NCBI GenBank assembly: GCA_013151555.1
Contig: JAADIA010000095.1
Location: 5,142 to 23,942, forward strand
Length of the DNA stretch: 18,801 nucleotides
Source: Nitrospirota bacterium
GTDB taxonomy: Bacteria > NPL-UPA2 > JAADIA01
Direction: 5' to 3'
The notes beneath the pieces were generated by a model. That model worked only from the letters and a program-made list of their open reading frames with translations, had not been told where the DNA came from and did not search any database. The position numbers were made by a program, and so were the translations under genes. Below are positions 7,111-14,197 of the stretch, in pieces (the stretch's first letter is position 1; each line of letters starts with the position of its first letter).

Positions 7111-8109
7111 ATGCCCTTCAAAGATTTCATCATCTTCTTCATTTCCCTTGCCGTAATCATCAAGAGTGCCGACCTGTTCACCAGCGGAACCGCCGGGTTA
7201 GCTGAAGCCTTGAGGATTCCCCGGATGATTATCGGACTTACCATAGTCAGTTTAGCCACCTCAGCGCCTGAATTTACCGTATCCACCTTTTCCGCATATA
7301 TGTCACGGCTCCCCGCAGAAGGAAGTGCCGGGGGAATGGCAGTGGGAAATGCGCTGGGCTCCTGTATCGCTAATATCGGTTTGGTATTAGGTCTGGCGGC
7401 TATGGTCAGAACCATCCATTTCCAGCCTAAGCTGATAAAGATAGAGTTAAAATTCCTTATCGGAATAATCGTGTTTCTTTTCCTCTTAATGCTTGATTTC
7501 AGAAGAGGACCCGGGGGCCTTCTTAAAGGAGGAACTCTCGGTTTCGGGGACGGGATTCTCCTCAACATCCTCCTTATCGGTTCTTTCTTCTACATCGTCA
7601 AAAGAGAGCTGAAGATAAGGAGCAAGTTACTTCAGGACGGAAGTCCTCCCCTAAGCATGAAAAAAGATTTACTCAAATTCTCAATCGGAGCCATAGGAGT
7701 AATCGCCTCGGCAAAGTATGGTATTATCCCCAGTGGATTGAATATCGCTCACTTCTTGAAAGTTCCCGAGGTAGTTATCGGCCTCTCTATGGTCGCAGTG
7801 GGAACTTCGCTGCCGGAATTATTTACTGCTCTGGTGGCAGCATCCAAGAATATGGGAGATATCGCTGCCGGGACGGTAATCGGCTCCAATATCGCAAACA
7901 TTCTCTGGGTCCTGGGAGCTTCTTCTCTTATCAACCCTTTGCCTATAGATAGCCAGACTCTCACGGTAACCATGCCGGTGATGCTTTTCCTCACCGTTAT
8001 CATGCTTATCTTTGCTAAGAGAGGTTTCCGTCTGGTACGCAGAGAAGGGGCTCTGTTATTCCTTGTTTACTTAGGTTACCTTTTTTATCTCTTTAAATTC
8101 GCTTATTGA
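7111..8109 (+). CDS. CaCA-family sodium/calcium exchanger-like transporter
   Basis: This 332-residue, roughly ten-helix membrane protein has the two inverted alpha repeats of the cation/Ca2+ exchanger superfamily. The first holds ATSAPEFTVS with Glu54, followed by GNALGSCIANIG (79-90). The second holds GTSLPELFTAL with Glu236, followed by GSNIANILWVLGA (258-270). The paired acidic residues bind the transported cations. A basic, more polar stretch in the middle (about residues 163-187) is the cytoplasmic loop between the halves. Length and motifs match bacterial YrbG-type proteins. The ion specificity cannot be read from sequence. It sits 76 nt after the rhomboid gene and 18 nt before mutM. 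Confidence 0.92.
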   Translation: MPFKDFIIFFISLAVIIKSADLFTSGTAGLAEALRIPRMIIGLTIVSLATSAPEFTVSTFSAYMSRLPAEGSAGGMAVGNALGSCIANIGLVLGLAAMVRTIHFQPKLIKIELKFLIGIIVFLFLLMLDFRRGPGGLLKGGTLGFGDGILLNILLIGSFFYIVKRELKIRSKLLQDGSPPLSMKKDLLKFSIGAIGVIASAKYGIIPSGLNIAHFLKVPEVVIGLSMVAVGTSLPELFTALVAASKNMGDIAAGTVIGSNIANILWVLGASSLINPLPIDSQTLTVTMPVMLFLTVIMLIFAKRGFRLVRREGALLFLVYLGYLFYLFKFAY

Positions 8110-8127
8110 AAGAGGGGAAAAAATATT

Positions 8128-8946
8128 ATGCCGGAGTTGCCGGAGGTAGAAGTAATCAAAGACGGTCTTCGAAGAAAGCTCAGAAACAGGACCATCAAGG
8201 GAGTAGATATCCTCTTCAAAGGCTCCATAAAAAATCTTTCCCCTCCCGTGTTTGGGAAAAGAATGCTCGGAAGAAAATTTGAAGACGTTTCCCGCCGGGG
8301 GAAATTTCTTATCTTTTCCCTCGACAACGGGTCTTTCCTGATTATCCATCTAAGAATGACCGGGCAGTTGACTTATTGCCCGTCAAACGAAGAGGCGGAT
8401 AAATACCTTTGTCTGAAATTCATTCTTGACAATGGTTATCAGCTACGATTCATGGACATGCGACGCTTTGGAGTTGTTTATCTGGTAAAAAAATTAGAGG
8501 AAATTACGACCTTAGCTAACTTAGGGCCGGAACCTTTGGAAAGCAATTTCACGGCGCTTTCTTTGGAAGAGATTCTTAAAGGACAAAAGAAGAAAGTGAA
8601 GATAGTTCTCATGGATCAGAACCTCATTGCCGGAATAGGAAACATCTATGCCACAGAGGCCCTTTATCAGGCAAAGATTAATCCGGAGAGAAAAGCCAAC
8701 CAATTAACTGAAGCTGAAGTCAAAGAGCTTCATAGAGCTATCAGAGATATTCTGCAAAGGTCAATTTCCGCCCGGGGGACTTCCACCGATAATTATCGCG
8801 ATGCCGAAGGAAAAAAAGGAAACTTTCAATACCAGTTACAAGTTTATCAGCGAGGAGGAGAACCCTGCTCTCGTTGCGGAGCAAAGATCTCCCAGATAAA
8901 AATTTCCGGGAGAAGCACTTATTTCTGCCCGAGCTGCCAGAAGTAG
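8128..8946 (+). CDS. mutM: Formamidopyrimidine-DNA glycosylase (Fpg/MutM)
   Basis: This 272-residue base-excision repair enzyme removes oxidised purines such as 8-oxoguanine and nicks the abasic site. The N-terminus MPELPEVE gives the catalytic Pro (residue 2, after Met removal) and Glu3. Lys59 in SRRGKF, the HLRMTGQL loop (74-81) and the helix-two-turn-helix DQNLIAGIGNIYATEAL (163-179) are present. The C-terminal zinc finger has Cys247, Cys250, Cys267 and Cys270. Length is normal for the family, and all catalytic and zinc residues are intact. A GAGGGGAAA site lies before ATG 8128. It may be expressed with the upstream exchanger gene. Confidence 0.97.
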   Translation: MPELPEVEVIKDGLRRKLRNRTIKGVDILFKGSIKNLSPPVFGKRMLGRKFEDVSRRGKFLIFSLDNGSFLIIHLRMTGQLTYCPSNEEADKYLCLKFILDNGYQLRFMDMRRFGVVYLVKKLEEITTLANLGPEPLESNFTALSLEEILKGQKKKVKIVLMDQNLIAGIGNIYATEALYQAKINPERKANQLTEAEVKELHRAIRDILQRSISARGTSTDNYRDAEGKKGNFQYQLQVYQRGGEPCSRCGAKISQIKISGRSTYFCPSCQK

Positions 8947-8965
8947 ATTAAAAGACAGGCTCAAT

Positions 8966-9038
8966 AGGCACTGAGGCACAAAGGCACAGAGTTAAAAATA
9001 GGGATTTCCAATCATCTTATCTTTGTACCTATGTGCCT
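8966..9038. repeat. Imperfect inverted repeat made of GGCACNN heptamers
   Basis: The left arm AGGCACTGAGGCACAAAG (8966-8983), followed by another GGCACAG, is matched at 15 of 18 positions by the reverse complement of CTTTGTACCTATGTGCCT (9021-9038). The arms are built from near-tandem heptamers of the GGCACAA type and flank a 37-nt loop. It lies between mutM and the nucleotidyltransferase gene and makes an upstream GTG start at 9033 for the latter unlikely. It looks like a small dispersed intergenic repeat. Confidence 0.55.
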
Positions 9039-9065
9039 TGTTCGCACCGGAGGGGCTCTATATTT

Positions 9066-10379
9066 ATGAAGCAGGAAAACTTGAAACAAATGATGAAGGA
9101 GAAACTTCCGGGAAAAGTGTTCCACCTCCTGGAGAATACGGGAAAGATAGCCGAGAAGGAAGGTTATTCTGCTTACCTTGTCGGGGGAATGGTGCGAGAC
9201 CTCCTCTTAGGGGTAGAGAATTTAGATATTGACATTACCGTGGAGGGAGAGGGAATAGCCTTTGCAGAAAAATTGGCTAAACGTCTCTCAGGAAGGGTGC
9301 AGGGAAAGACGCGTTTTGGAACGGCTGTCGTCACTTTTCCGGGCAGGCTCAAGGTCGATGTGGCAACCGCCCGCAGTGAATATTACGAACACCCGGCCGC
9401 CTTACCTGAAGTTCGCTCCAGTTCCCTCAGAGAGGACCAGTTCCGCCGGGATTTCACCATTAATGCCATGTCCATAAGACTTAACCCGGAAGATTTCGGG
9501 ATTCTTATAGATTTCTTTGGCGGGAGGAAAGACCTGGAAAAGAGAATAATTCGGGCTCTCCATAAAGGAAGTTTTCTCGATGACCCTACGCGTATCTTCC
9601 GGGCAGTGAGGTTTGCCGAACGCTACAGGTTTAAAATTGAGAAGCGTACAGAGACCCTCATCAAGAAAGCCGTCAAATTAGCCATGTTCGATGAGTTAAC
9701 TATTGAACGGTTAAGGGATGAACTCGTCCTTATCTTTAGCGAGAAGAAACCCCTGAGGGCTATAGAGAAAATGGCGGAACTGCACGAACTGAAATTTATC
9801 CATCCCCGGATCAGGTTCAATAAAGGATTAAAGAAGTTGCTGGCAGGAGTAGAGGAAACCTTGATCTGGTTCAAAGACTCTTTTCCCAACGAGAAAATGA
9901 TCCCCTGGCTTATCTACTTCGCCGCACTCCTCGACCAGTTAACCCCCAAAGAAGTCAAAACCACCTGCCGGCGATTCCACCTGAGCCGGAAAAATGAAGA
10001 AAAGATTATCAAGGGCCGGAAAGGGGTCGCGAAGAGACTGAAAGAGTTAAGCAAGAAGGAAGAGCTTAAACCCAGCCGGATTTATAGGCAGTTGGAGGAC
10101 CTGCCGCTGGAAACGTTGCTCCTCTTGATGGCCCGGACGGAGAAAGTAGCCAGAGAAAGGATTGTTTTTTATTTAAACGAACTGCGGCAAATAAAGTCGA
10201 AGGTCAGCGGGAAAGAACTCCTGGAGCTGGGTTTGAAACCCGGTCCTCAGTTTGCCAGGATATTGAAGAACCTGCTTTATGCCCGGCTTGACGGCCGAGT
10301 CAGGACCAAACGGGACGAGATGAAGTATGTGAAGAAATACTTAGACAACCTGACCCGGACGGGTCAAACGGTAAACTGA
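9066..10379 (+). CDS. cca: CCA-adding-type tRNA nucleotidyltransferase / poly(A) polymerase family
   Basis: This 437-residue class II nucleotidyltransferase is likely to finish or repair tRNA 3' CCA ends. Visible motifs are LVGGMVRDLLLG (38-49) with the GGxVRD signature, the metal-binding pair Asp54 and Asp56 in LDIDIT, RRDFTINAM (127-135), DDPTRIFRAVRFAER (172-186), and ERLRDEL in the body. I do not see a HD phosphohydrolase domain. ATG 9066 is chosen because GGAGGGG (9049-9055) lies ten bases upstream; the GTG at 9033 has no site and falls in a repeat. Within the family, CCA-adding, CC-adding, A-adding and poly(A) activities are hard to separate by eye. The convergent tRNA gene next to it lacks an encoded CCA, so such an enzyme is needed. 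Confidence 0.88.
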   Translation: MKQENLKQMMKEKLPGKVFHLLENTGKIAEKEGYSAYLVGGMVRDLLLGVENLDIDITVEGEGIAFAEKLAKRLSGRVQGKTRFGTAVVTFPGRLKVDVATARSEYYEHPAALPEVRSSSLREDQFRRDFTINAMSIRLNPEDFGILIDFFGGRKDLEKRIIRALHKGSFLDDPTRIFRAVRFAERYRFKIEKRTETLIKKAVKLAMFDELTIERLRDELVLIFSEKKPLRAIEKMAELHELKFIHPRIRFNKGLKKLLAGVEETLIWFKDSFPNEKMIPWLIYFAALLDQLTPKEVKTTCRRFHLSRKNEEKIIKGRKGVAKRLKELSKKEELKPSRIYRQLEDLPLETLLLLMARTEKVARERIVFYLNELRQIKSKVSGKELLELGLKPGPQFARILKNLLYARLDGRVRTKRDEMKYVKKYLDNLTRTGQTVN

Positions 10380-10416
10380 AGATTGGGAATTTTAAAAGAA
10401 AGTGAAACTAAATTAG

Positions 10417-10490
10417 TGGCGGTGGAGGGACTCGAACCCGCGACACGCGGATTATGATTCCGCTGCTCTAACCAACTGAGCTACACCGCC
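10417..10490 (-). tRNA. tRNA with CAU anticodon (elongator Met or Ile2)
   Basis: The minus strand folds into a complete cloverleaf of 74 nt. Acceptor strands GGCGGTG/CACCGCC pair fully, the D arm is GCTC/GAGC, the anticodon stem GCGGA/TCCGC holds the loop ATCATAA with anticodon CAT, and the T loop is TTCGAGT. The discriminator is A. The bases after it are CTA, so CCA is not encoded. The T stem GCGGG/CCCTC has one C-U mismatch, and position 32 is A instead of the usual pyrimidine. The paired acceptor end and anticodon stem argue against initiator tRNA. Elongator methionine and lysidine-modified isoleucine tRNA cannot be told apart here. Confidence 0.93.
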
Positions 10491-10535
10491 GAGTTTTATA
10501 TTTCAATAACTTACAGAATACGTTATTACCTGTTT

Positions 10536-10564
10536 TTTTTAACACGATTCAGGGCACCTGTCAA
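10536..10564 (-). promoter_or_regulatory. Probable promoter of the tRNA gene
   Basis: On the minus strand TTGACA (10564-10559) is a perfect -35 box. TAAAAA (10541-10536) follows after 17 bp as a 4-of-6 -10 box. Transcription would start near 10529, about 40 nt before the mature 5' end at 10490. The stretch from 10491 to 10666 holds nothing else I can recognise. Confidence 0.5.
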
Positions 10565-10666
10565 GTATTTCATTCATCGGATTCACGGAATTATTAATAA
10601 TACTACGATAGATATTATCCTCGCAATGATACCCATTTCAAGCCAAAACGTGCGCTTTCCCCCTTA

Positions 10667-11146
10667 TTAATTAACAAAAGTTGCTTTAACACGTTTCGAT
10701 ATGAGCATATACGGAATCCAGATTAGGCTCGCCGCGAGTGCCTGGAGAAAAGCTTTGAGTGTATTCGGACCAAACATTGGCTCATTCGGCATAATCAATT
10801 TTACCATCCAAGCATCAATAACTATAAATATCAATGAGAAAACCAAAATACCTATATACCATTTAGGGAATCCCCTTCGTTTCGAAAAGAACAGATACAG
10901 CAAATACAATGATACAAGTATGAGCCCGGTATTTATGACAATTTCCGATAGCAGTATTGGCGCCCAAAGCGGGCTATACGCTTCGTAGCCAGGGGTGGTT
11001 AATGCCTCCCAGATTCCCCCTGAAAAAATTGGTGGAAATGTTTTCAATAATAGAGCGCCAAGCCGCAATGGCGTTATAACTATGCCAATACCAACCAGAA
11101 TCAACCACCCGCCCAAACCTTCAAGGTTCTTGTCTTCTTGTTTCAT
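10667..11146 (-). CDS. DUF2569-like four-helix membrane protein
   Basis: This 159-residue predicted inner-membrane protein has four hydrophobic segments and the N-terminal signature LGGWLILVGIGIVITPLRLG of DUF2569 proteins. The C-terminus is SKRVKATFVN, also common in the family. Function is unknown. I prefer the ATG at 11146; an in-frame GTG at 11170 would add eight residues. The start lies 16 nt beyond the GTTAGGC core of the attC-like site at 11162-11217, as expected for the first gene of a captured cassette. No attC-like repeat is recognisable after its stop, so it may be the last cassette or the flank of the array. Confidence 0.75.
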   Translation of the reverse strand: MKQEDKNLEGLGGWLILVGIGIVITPLRLGALLLKTFPPIFSGGIWEALTTPGYEAYSPLWAPILLSEIVINTGLILVSLYLLYLFFSKRRGFPKWYIGILVFSLIFIVIDAWMVKLIMPNEPMFGPNTLKAFLQALAASLIWIPYMLISKRVKATFVN

Positions 11147-11161
11147 ATTCCTTTTACCCTT

Positions 11162-11217
11162 GCCTAACACTAAAGCTCAGCGACGCGGCTCATCCGCATT
11201 CGCTAGAGCGCCTGGTT
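11162..11217 (-). other. attC-like recombination site (site A)
   Basis: On the plus strand GCTCAGCG (11175-11182) pairs with CGCT-A-GAGC (11201-11209), an 8-bp stem with a single bulged base at 11205. Inside it a second stem, GCGG/CCGC (11185-11188 and 11194-11197), is offset by unpaired AC and ATT. The minus-strand end is GTTAGGC (11168-11162), a perfect GTTRRRY core site, and the opposite end keeps AAC. Bulged L arms, an unpaired central spacer, a variable stem and a GTTRRRY core are the attC architecture of integron cassettes. The outer 7-mer on the gene side has decayed. Confidence 0.65.
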
Positions 11218-11581
11218 CTACAACCACTTGTTTACGCTGAGCCGGAGTTTTGTTTTTTATATATGCTTTATTTAGTTTTTTGGTGACAGCTGCAAAACGC
11301 CATCCCCCCAGAAGCCCCAAACAGAAACCAAGAACAAGCAGGATGGCTCCTAAAATACGAAGGTATCCCTCGTCCGGGAAAATCTTAATAAGAGTTCCAC
11401 CGGCAGCTGAAAATGTAATTGCAGTGCGTAAGTATGCTAAAAAAGTCCGTTCATTCGCAAGTCTTGTCCTGTCTTGTGCTAAGTAATCGCGAAGAATCAT
11501 TTCTGATTGATCAAATTTAGAATAAGGCATTGTGTTTTTCTTCCTTGTAGAATAACCTCCTAACGCATTTTCCTCTCTCAT
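11177..11581 (-). CDS. DUF202 membrane protein
   Basis: This 134-residue protein belongs to DUF202. It has the signature RDYLAQDRTRLANERTFLAYLRTA followed by two membrane helices in the second half. Function is unknown for the family. Two starts are plausible. ATG 11581 overlaps the sulfatase stop as ATGA and has AAGGA six bases upstream. ATG 11530 has AAGGAAG about ten bases upstream and would give a more typical length of 117 residues. The last dozen residues (GALANADEPRR) are encoded by the attC-like site A, so the TGA stop lies inside the recombination site and the protein tail is cassette-derived. It is translationally coupled to the sulfatase. Confidence 0.85.
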   Translation of the reverse strand: MREENALGGYSTRKKNTMPYSKFDQSEMILRDYLAQDRTRLANERTFLAYLRTAITFSAAGGTLIKIFPDEGYLRILGAILLVLGFCLGLLGGWRFAAVTKKLNKAYIKNKTPAQRKQVVVEPGALANADEPRR

Positions 11582-12942
11582 CCTCTATCCTTTATATCAT
11601 ACATTGCGATAATGTAAGGATGCTCCAGGTCAAAATGGGTTAAAGTATCCGGGTTAGCAATCCGTCCAATAGGCCTGATGTTTTTTCCCTCCATGCCGAT
11701 AGCCTCGTCCCCTATATCCTCACGACATAGACCTATTTTAGCTGTGAGATCTTTTACAACCTCGGGGAATTCATAATATACATTGTTGCTTTCTCCTATA
11801 TCTGCTTCAAGATTATACAGTTCCTTAACTTCATTCCTGTTTTTTCGAATATGCAGCTTCCATTTTCCATTGCGTACTGCTTCAATATCGTTTTTCATAT
11901 AATAGAAAAAAGCCTCGTGAGGAGATTTTTCCCCGGTCCTGTTCAGCATCAAAGGCAAAATGTCTTTTCCGTCAATAATCTTGTCTTCCGGCAGACGAAC
12001 ATCTGCCAGTGATGCAAAGGTCGGGTAAAAATCCATAGCGGTTACAAGTTCTTTACAAACCTTTCCGGCAGGTATTTTAGCAGGCCATCTCATAATACAT
12101 GGCACTCGCTGACCTCCTTCCCAGGTAGTACCTTTAGTTCCGCGCAAGGGTTCATTACTGCCCCCTTCGCCTCGAGCCCGGGATCCGTTGTCACTGGTAA
12201 AGACCACCAGGGTTTTTTCGTCAAGTCCCAGCATTTTCAGCTCATGAAGCATAACGTCTGCTACCCAGTCAATACATTCAACCGCCGCGCCATACGGTCC
12301 ATTTTTAGTCTCTCGCAAGAACCAGTCCGGCACATAGAGCGGGAGATGCACATACATATGAGCAAAATAGAGAAAGAACGGCCCATCTTTATTATCGCGA
12401 ATAAATCTGACGGCTTCTTCAACATAACGTTCAGTCAGGGAACTCTGGTCCGGTTGCTCTTGGATTACTTCTTCATCCCGCAAAAGAGGTAAAGGAGGAT
12501 AAATATCATCTTCATGCTGCCTACCCATATCATTGCTGTAGGGGAGACCATAGTAACTATCAAATCCGTGTCTTGTTGGCAGAAACTCTTTCTGGTCACC
12601 ACAGTGCCACTTTCCAATAAGCTTGGTTTTATAGTCCGCCTTTTTTAGCAATTTGGCAATGGTTTCCTCTTTTGGATTTAGTCCCACAGCCTGCCCGGGG
12701 TAAAGGACTCCTCTTCCTTCAAAAGACCCAAAACTTATCCTCGGTGGATAACATCCAGTCATCATTGCACCCCGGGAAGGAGAACACACAGGCGAAGCCA
12801 TGTAGAAATCTGTAAAACGAACACCATCGGCAGCCATCTTATCAAGTACCGGGGTTTTATTTACCTTGGAACCGTAGCAACCCAGATCACCGTAGCCAAG
12901 ATCATCACAATTTATTAAGATTACATTCGGTTTATCACTCAA
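11578..12942 (-). CDS. Sulfatase family hydrolase without signal peptide
   Basis: This 454-residue alkaline-phosphatase-superfamily sulfatase hydrolyses sulfate esters. Metal-binding Asp13 and Asp14 lie in NCDDLGYGD. The modification motif CSPSR (53-57) supplies Cys53 for conversion to formylglycine, which needs a maturase not seen in this window. Lys111 and His113 (GKWHCG), and Asp251 and Asn252 (FTSDNGS), complete the active site. The protein starts MSDKPNVILINCDD with no signal peptide, so it is predicted to be cytoplasmic, while many family members are exported. The start is TTG 12942 with AAGGA seven bases upstream; that site lies in the small palindrome AAGGAATTTCCTT. The stop overlaps the DUF202 start. 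Substrate cannot be predicted. Confidence 0.93.
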   Translation of the reverse strand: MSDKPNVILINCDDLGYGDLGCYGSKVNKTPVLDKMAADGVRFTDFYMASPVCSPSRGAMMTGCYPPRISFGSFEGRGVLYPGQAVGLNPKEETIAKLLKKADYKTKLIGKWHCGDQKEFLPTRHGFDSYYGLPYSNDMGRQHEDDIYPPLPLLRDEEVIQEQPDQSSLTERYVEEAVRFIRDNKDGPFFLYFAHMYVHLPLYVPDWFLRETKNGPYGAAVECIDWVADVMLHELKMLGLDEKTLVVFTSDNGSRARGEGGSNEPLRGTKGTTWEGGQRVPCIMRWPAKIPAGKVCKELVTAMDFYPTFASLADVRLPEDKIIDGKDILPLMLNRTGEKSPHEAFFYYMKNDIEAVRNGKWKLHIRKNRNEVKELYNLEADIGESNNVYYEFPEVVKDLTAKIGLCREDIGDEAIGMEGKNIRPIGRIANPDTLTHFDLEHPYIIAMYDIKDRG

Positions 12943-12959
12943 AGGAATTTCCTTCTATA

Positions 12960-13025
12960 ATAATAATTGCCAAGAAAATTAATATTGTATCCCCTGATTA
13001 AAAAAAACTATTTTTGGCTCAGGGG
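12960..13025 (-). other. Degenerate attC-like site (site G)
   Basis: The plus-strand end ATAATAATTGCCAAG (12960-12974) resembles the ends of sites B and D (ATATAATG-N-CCAAG). Further in, CCCCTGA (12991-12997) and TCAGGGG (13019-13025) form a 7-bp stem around an A/T-rich loop. The second arm expected for an attC site is not recognisable. The element separates the sulfatase start from the GNAT gene end. It may be a worn cassette boundary, or the GGGGA stem may be a REP-like hairpin. Confidence 0.3.
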
Positions 13026-13046
13026 ACCTTACCGGTATTATATTTT

Positions 13047-13520
13047 CTAATCTCTTTTCAGCCAGGTTTTAAATATGCCCGGAGATGTATCCGGAATTTC
13101 AATGGCCCCAACGGTGTTTCTGTAAAACTCAAAAATACCGGTTGGAATAATAGCGTACCCGTATCCTTTAAGCTTCATGTCCAGCATGCAGGCGAGGAGC
13201 AATGCCTTGCCTGTACCTTTTCCCCGGCATGATTCCTCAACTCCAATTGGCCCGAAGAAACCAAGGGCTGTTGCATCGTAGCAAGCAAACCCGATGACTT
13301 TTGTGTCCTTGATCGCAACAAAAAAGGTCCTCGGTGTATTCGATATCGCTATGTCAGATTCACTTGCCCAAGCATCGGAGAAATTCTCTCTCACCCAATC
13401 AATGATGAGATGCTTTTCCGGTCCTATTGGTTTGCGTATCGTGACGCCGATGCTCTCCTGGTCTGCAAGAAAACTCCAGTCATCCTTTAGTTCATACAAT
13501 TTGACAAGCATATCCGACAT
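13047..13520 (-). CDS. GNAT-family N-acetyltransferase
   Basis: This 157-residue single-domain acyltransferase has the GNAT motif A, FGPIGVEESCRGKGTGKALLL, in which RGKGTG (99-104) binds acetyl-CoA pyrophosphate. A beta-bulge strand TFFVAIKDTKVIGFACYDA precedes it, and GIFEFYRNTVGAIEI near the C-terminus is the usual last motif. The acceptor substrate is unknown. ATG 13520 starts MSDMLVK, about 20 nt from the core-like end of site B, so the spacing fits a cassette. GNAT genes are frequent cargo of integron cassettes. No linked gene suggests a substrate. Confidence 0.88.
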   Translation of the reverse strand: MSDMLVKLYELKDDWSFLADQESIGVTIRKPIGPEKHLIIDWVRENFSDAWASESDIAISNTPRTFFVAIKDTKVIGFACYDATALGFFGPIGVEESCRGKGTGKALLLACMLDMKLKGYGYAIIPTGIFEFYRNTVGAIEIPDTSPGIFKTWLKRD

Positions 13521-13535
13521 AAGTCATTTCCTGAA

Positions 13536-13599
13536 ATATAATGACCAAGTGCAGCAACTGGAACCAGTGCCGGCGGTCACAGTTCGCTGCCTTGATTTG
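13536..13599 (-). other. attC-like recombination site (site B)
   Basis: The plus strand begins ATATAATGACCAAG and ends AGTTCGCTGCCTTGATTTG. The arms pair as CAAG-(T)-G-CAGC-AAC with GTT-(C)-GCTG-C-CTTG, about 12 bp with single-base bulges. Between them a variable stem contains AACTGGAACCAGT. The first 23 bases match site D at 19 positions. It begins three bases after the toxin stop and ends about 20 bases before the GNAT start. The core is ATTATAT rather than GTTRRRY, so recombination activity is uncertain. Confidence 0.55.
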
Positions 13600-13601
13600 A
13601 C

Positions 13602-13868
13602 TCACTCATAATGAGCCCACATACGAATTACCTTTACTTTTTTGATGTCTATCAGGACTTGATATACCAGACGATGTTGAATGTTAATACGACGGGAGTA
13701 AGTTCCAGACAGGTCCCCAACCAATTTCTCGAACGGCGGGGGCTGTTGGAATGGGTCCTTCCTCAGAATTTCTAACAAAACCTCAGCCTTTGGACGAAGC
13801 CCCGAGGCTAAAAGCTTTTTAGCATCTTTTTGTACTTGCTTTGTAAAGACCAGTTGCCAACTCACCAC
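13602..13868 (-). CDS. yoeB: Txe/YoeB-family toxin, ribosome-dependent mRNA endonuclease
   Basis: This 88-residue RelE-superfamily toxin resembles YoeB/Txe. The E. coli catalytic residues have counterparts here: Glu47 in PPPFEKLVGDL, Arg66 in IQHRLVY, and the C-terminal pair His86-Tyr87 in MWAHYE. SRRINIQHRLVYQV is the best family signature. YoeB enzymes cut mRNA at the ribosomal A site when free of antitoxin. The GTG start at 13868 overlaps the antitoxin stop, so the two are translationally coupled, antitoxin first. All active-site residues are intact, so it is probably functional. Toxin-antitoxin pairs are common stabilising cargo in cassette arrays. Confidence 0.93.
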   Translation of the reverse strand: MVSWQLVFTKQVQKDAKKLLASGLRPKAEVLLEILRKDPFQQPPPFEKLVGDLSGTYSRRINIQHRLVYQVLIDIKKVKVIRMWAHYE

Positions 13869-14104
13869 TTTAAATCCGGGCTACATTTCTCTACAGGAGT
13901 GTCAAGTCCCTTGCGGATAGACTCTCGCATTCCCGGAATCGATAGCAGATAAAGAGTTTCTTGAATTGCTCGCCAATCTTCCTCAGCGATAAGGACAGCA
14001 TTAGCCCTCTTGCCTGTAATTTGGATGGGGTGGTGAGATGAAGCAGCTTCATCCAGTAGCTTGTAGAGTTTCGCCCTTGCTTCACTGGCAGTTAATGTTA
14101 TCAT
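13862..14104 (-). CDS. yefM: Phd/YefM-family antitoxin
   Basis: This 80-residue antitoxin of the Phd/YefM fold starts MITLTASEARAKLYKLLDEA, the family's DNA-binding N-terminus, and continues with HPIQITGKRANAVLIAEEDW. The C-terminal third (about residues 56-80) is the variable toxin-neutralising segment. I choose ATG 14104 because GAGGTG ends six bases upstream; starts at 14110 and 14134 are in frame, but 14110 abuts the site and 14134 lies in the operator. It precedes and overlaps the YoeB-like toxin gene. A palindrome over its promoter suggests self-repression by the complex. Confidence 0.92.
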   Translation of the reverse strand: MITLTASEARAKLYKLLDEAASSHHPIQITGKRANAVLIAEEDWRAIQETLYLLSIPGMRESIRKGLDTPVEKCSPDLKW

Positions 14105-14122
14105 ATTCATCACCTCTATCAA

Positions 14123-14153
14123 ATACCGTACCATATTGCGTACGTATTGTCAA
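14123..14153 (-). promoter_or_regulatory. Toxin-antitoxin promoter with overlapping operator palindrome
   Basis: On the minus strand TTGACA (14153-14148) is a perfect -35 box, and TACGGT (14130-14125) lies 17 bp further as a weak -10 box. The inverted repeat ATACCGTAC (14123-14131) and GTACGTAT (14140-14147), with an 8-nt spacer, covers the spacer and -10 box. GTAC-centred palindromes at this place are how YefM-YoeB complexes repress their own operon. Confidence 0.6.
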
Positions 14154-14197
14154 GTTCTAATTGCCTCAATTGACTAATTTTTTATCACCTTACTTAT

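Noticed and set aside
9033-9065. GTG 9033 as start of the nucleotidyltransferase
   Set aside because: It lies in the arm of an intergenic inverted repeat and has no ribosome site; ATG 9066 follows GGAGGGG.
10351-10366. Perfect palindrome TGACCCGGACGGGTCA as a terminator of cca
   Set aside because: It lies inside the coding region and has no T-run on either strand.
10417-10700. tRNA-integrated genomic island
   Set aside because: The accessory region lies on the 5' side of the tRNA, there is no visible duplication of its 3' end, and no tyrosine integrase is present in the window.
12991-13025. CCCCTGA/TCAGGGG hairpin as a strong terminator of the GNAT gene
   Set aside because: The loop is 21 nt and the T-run lies within the loop, not after the stem; it is better described as part of a degenerate boundary element.
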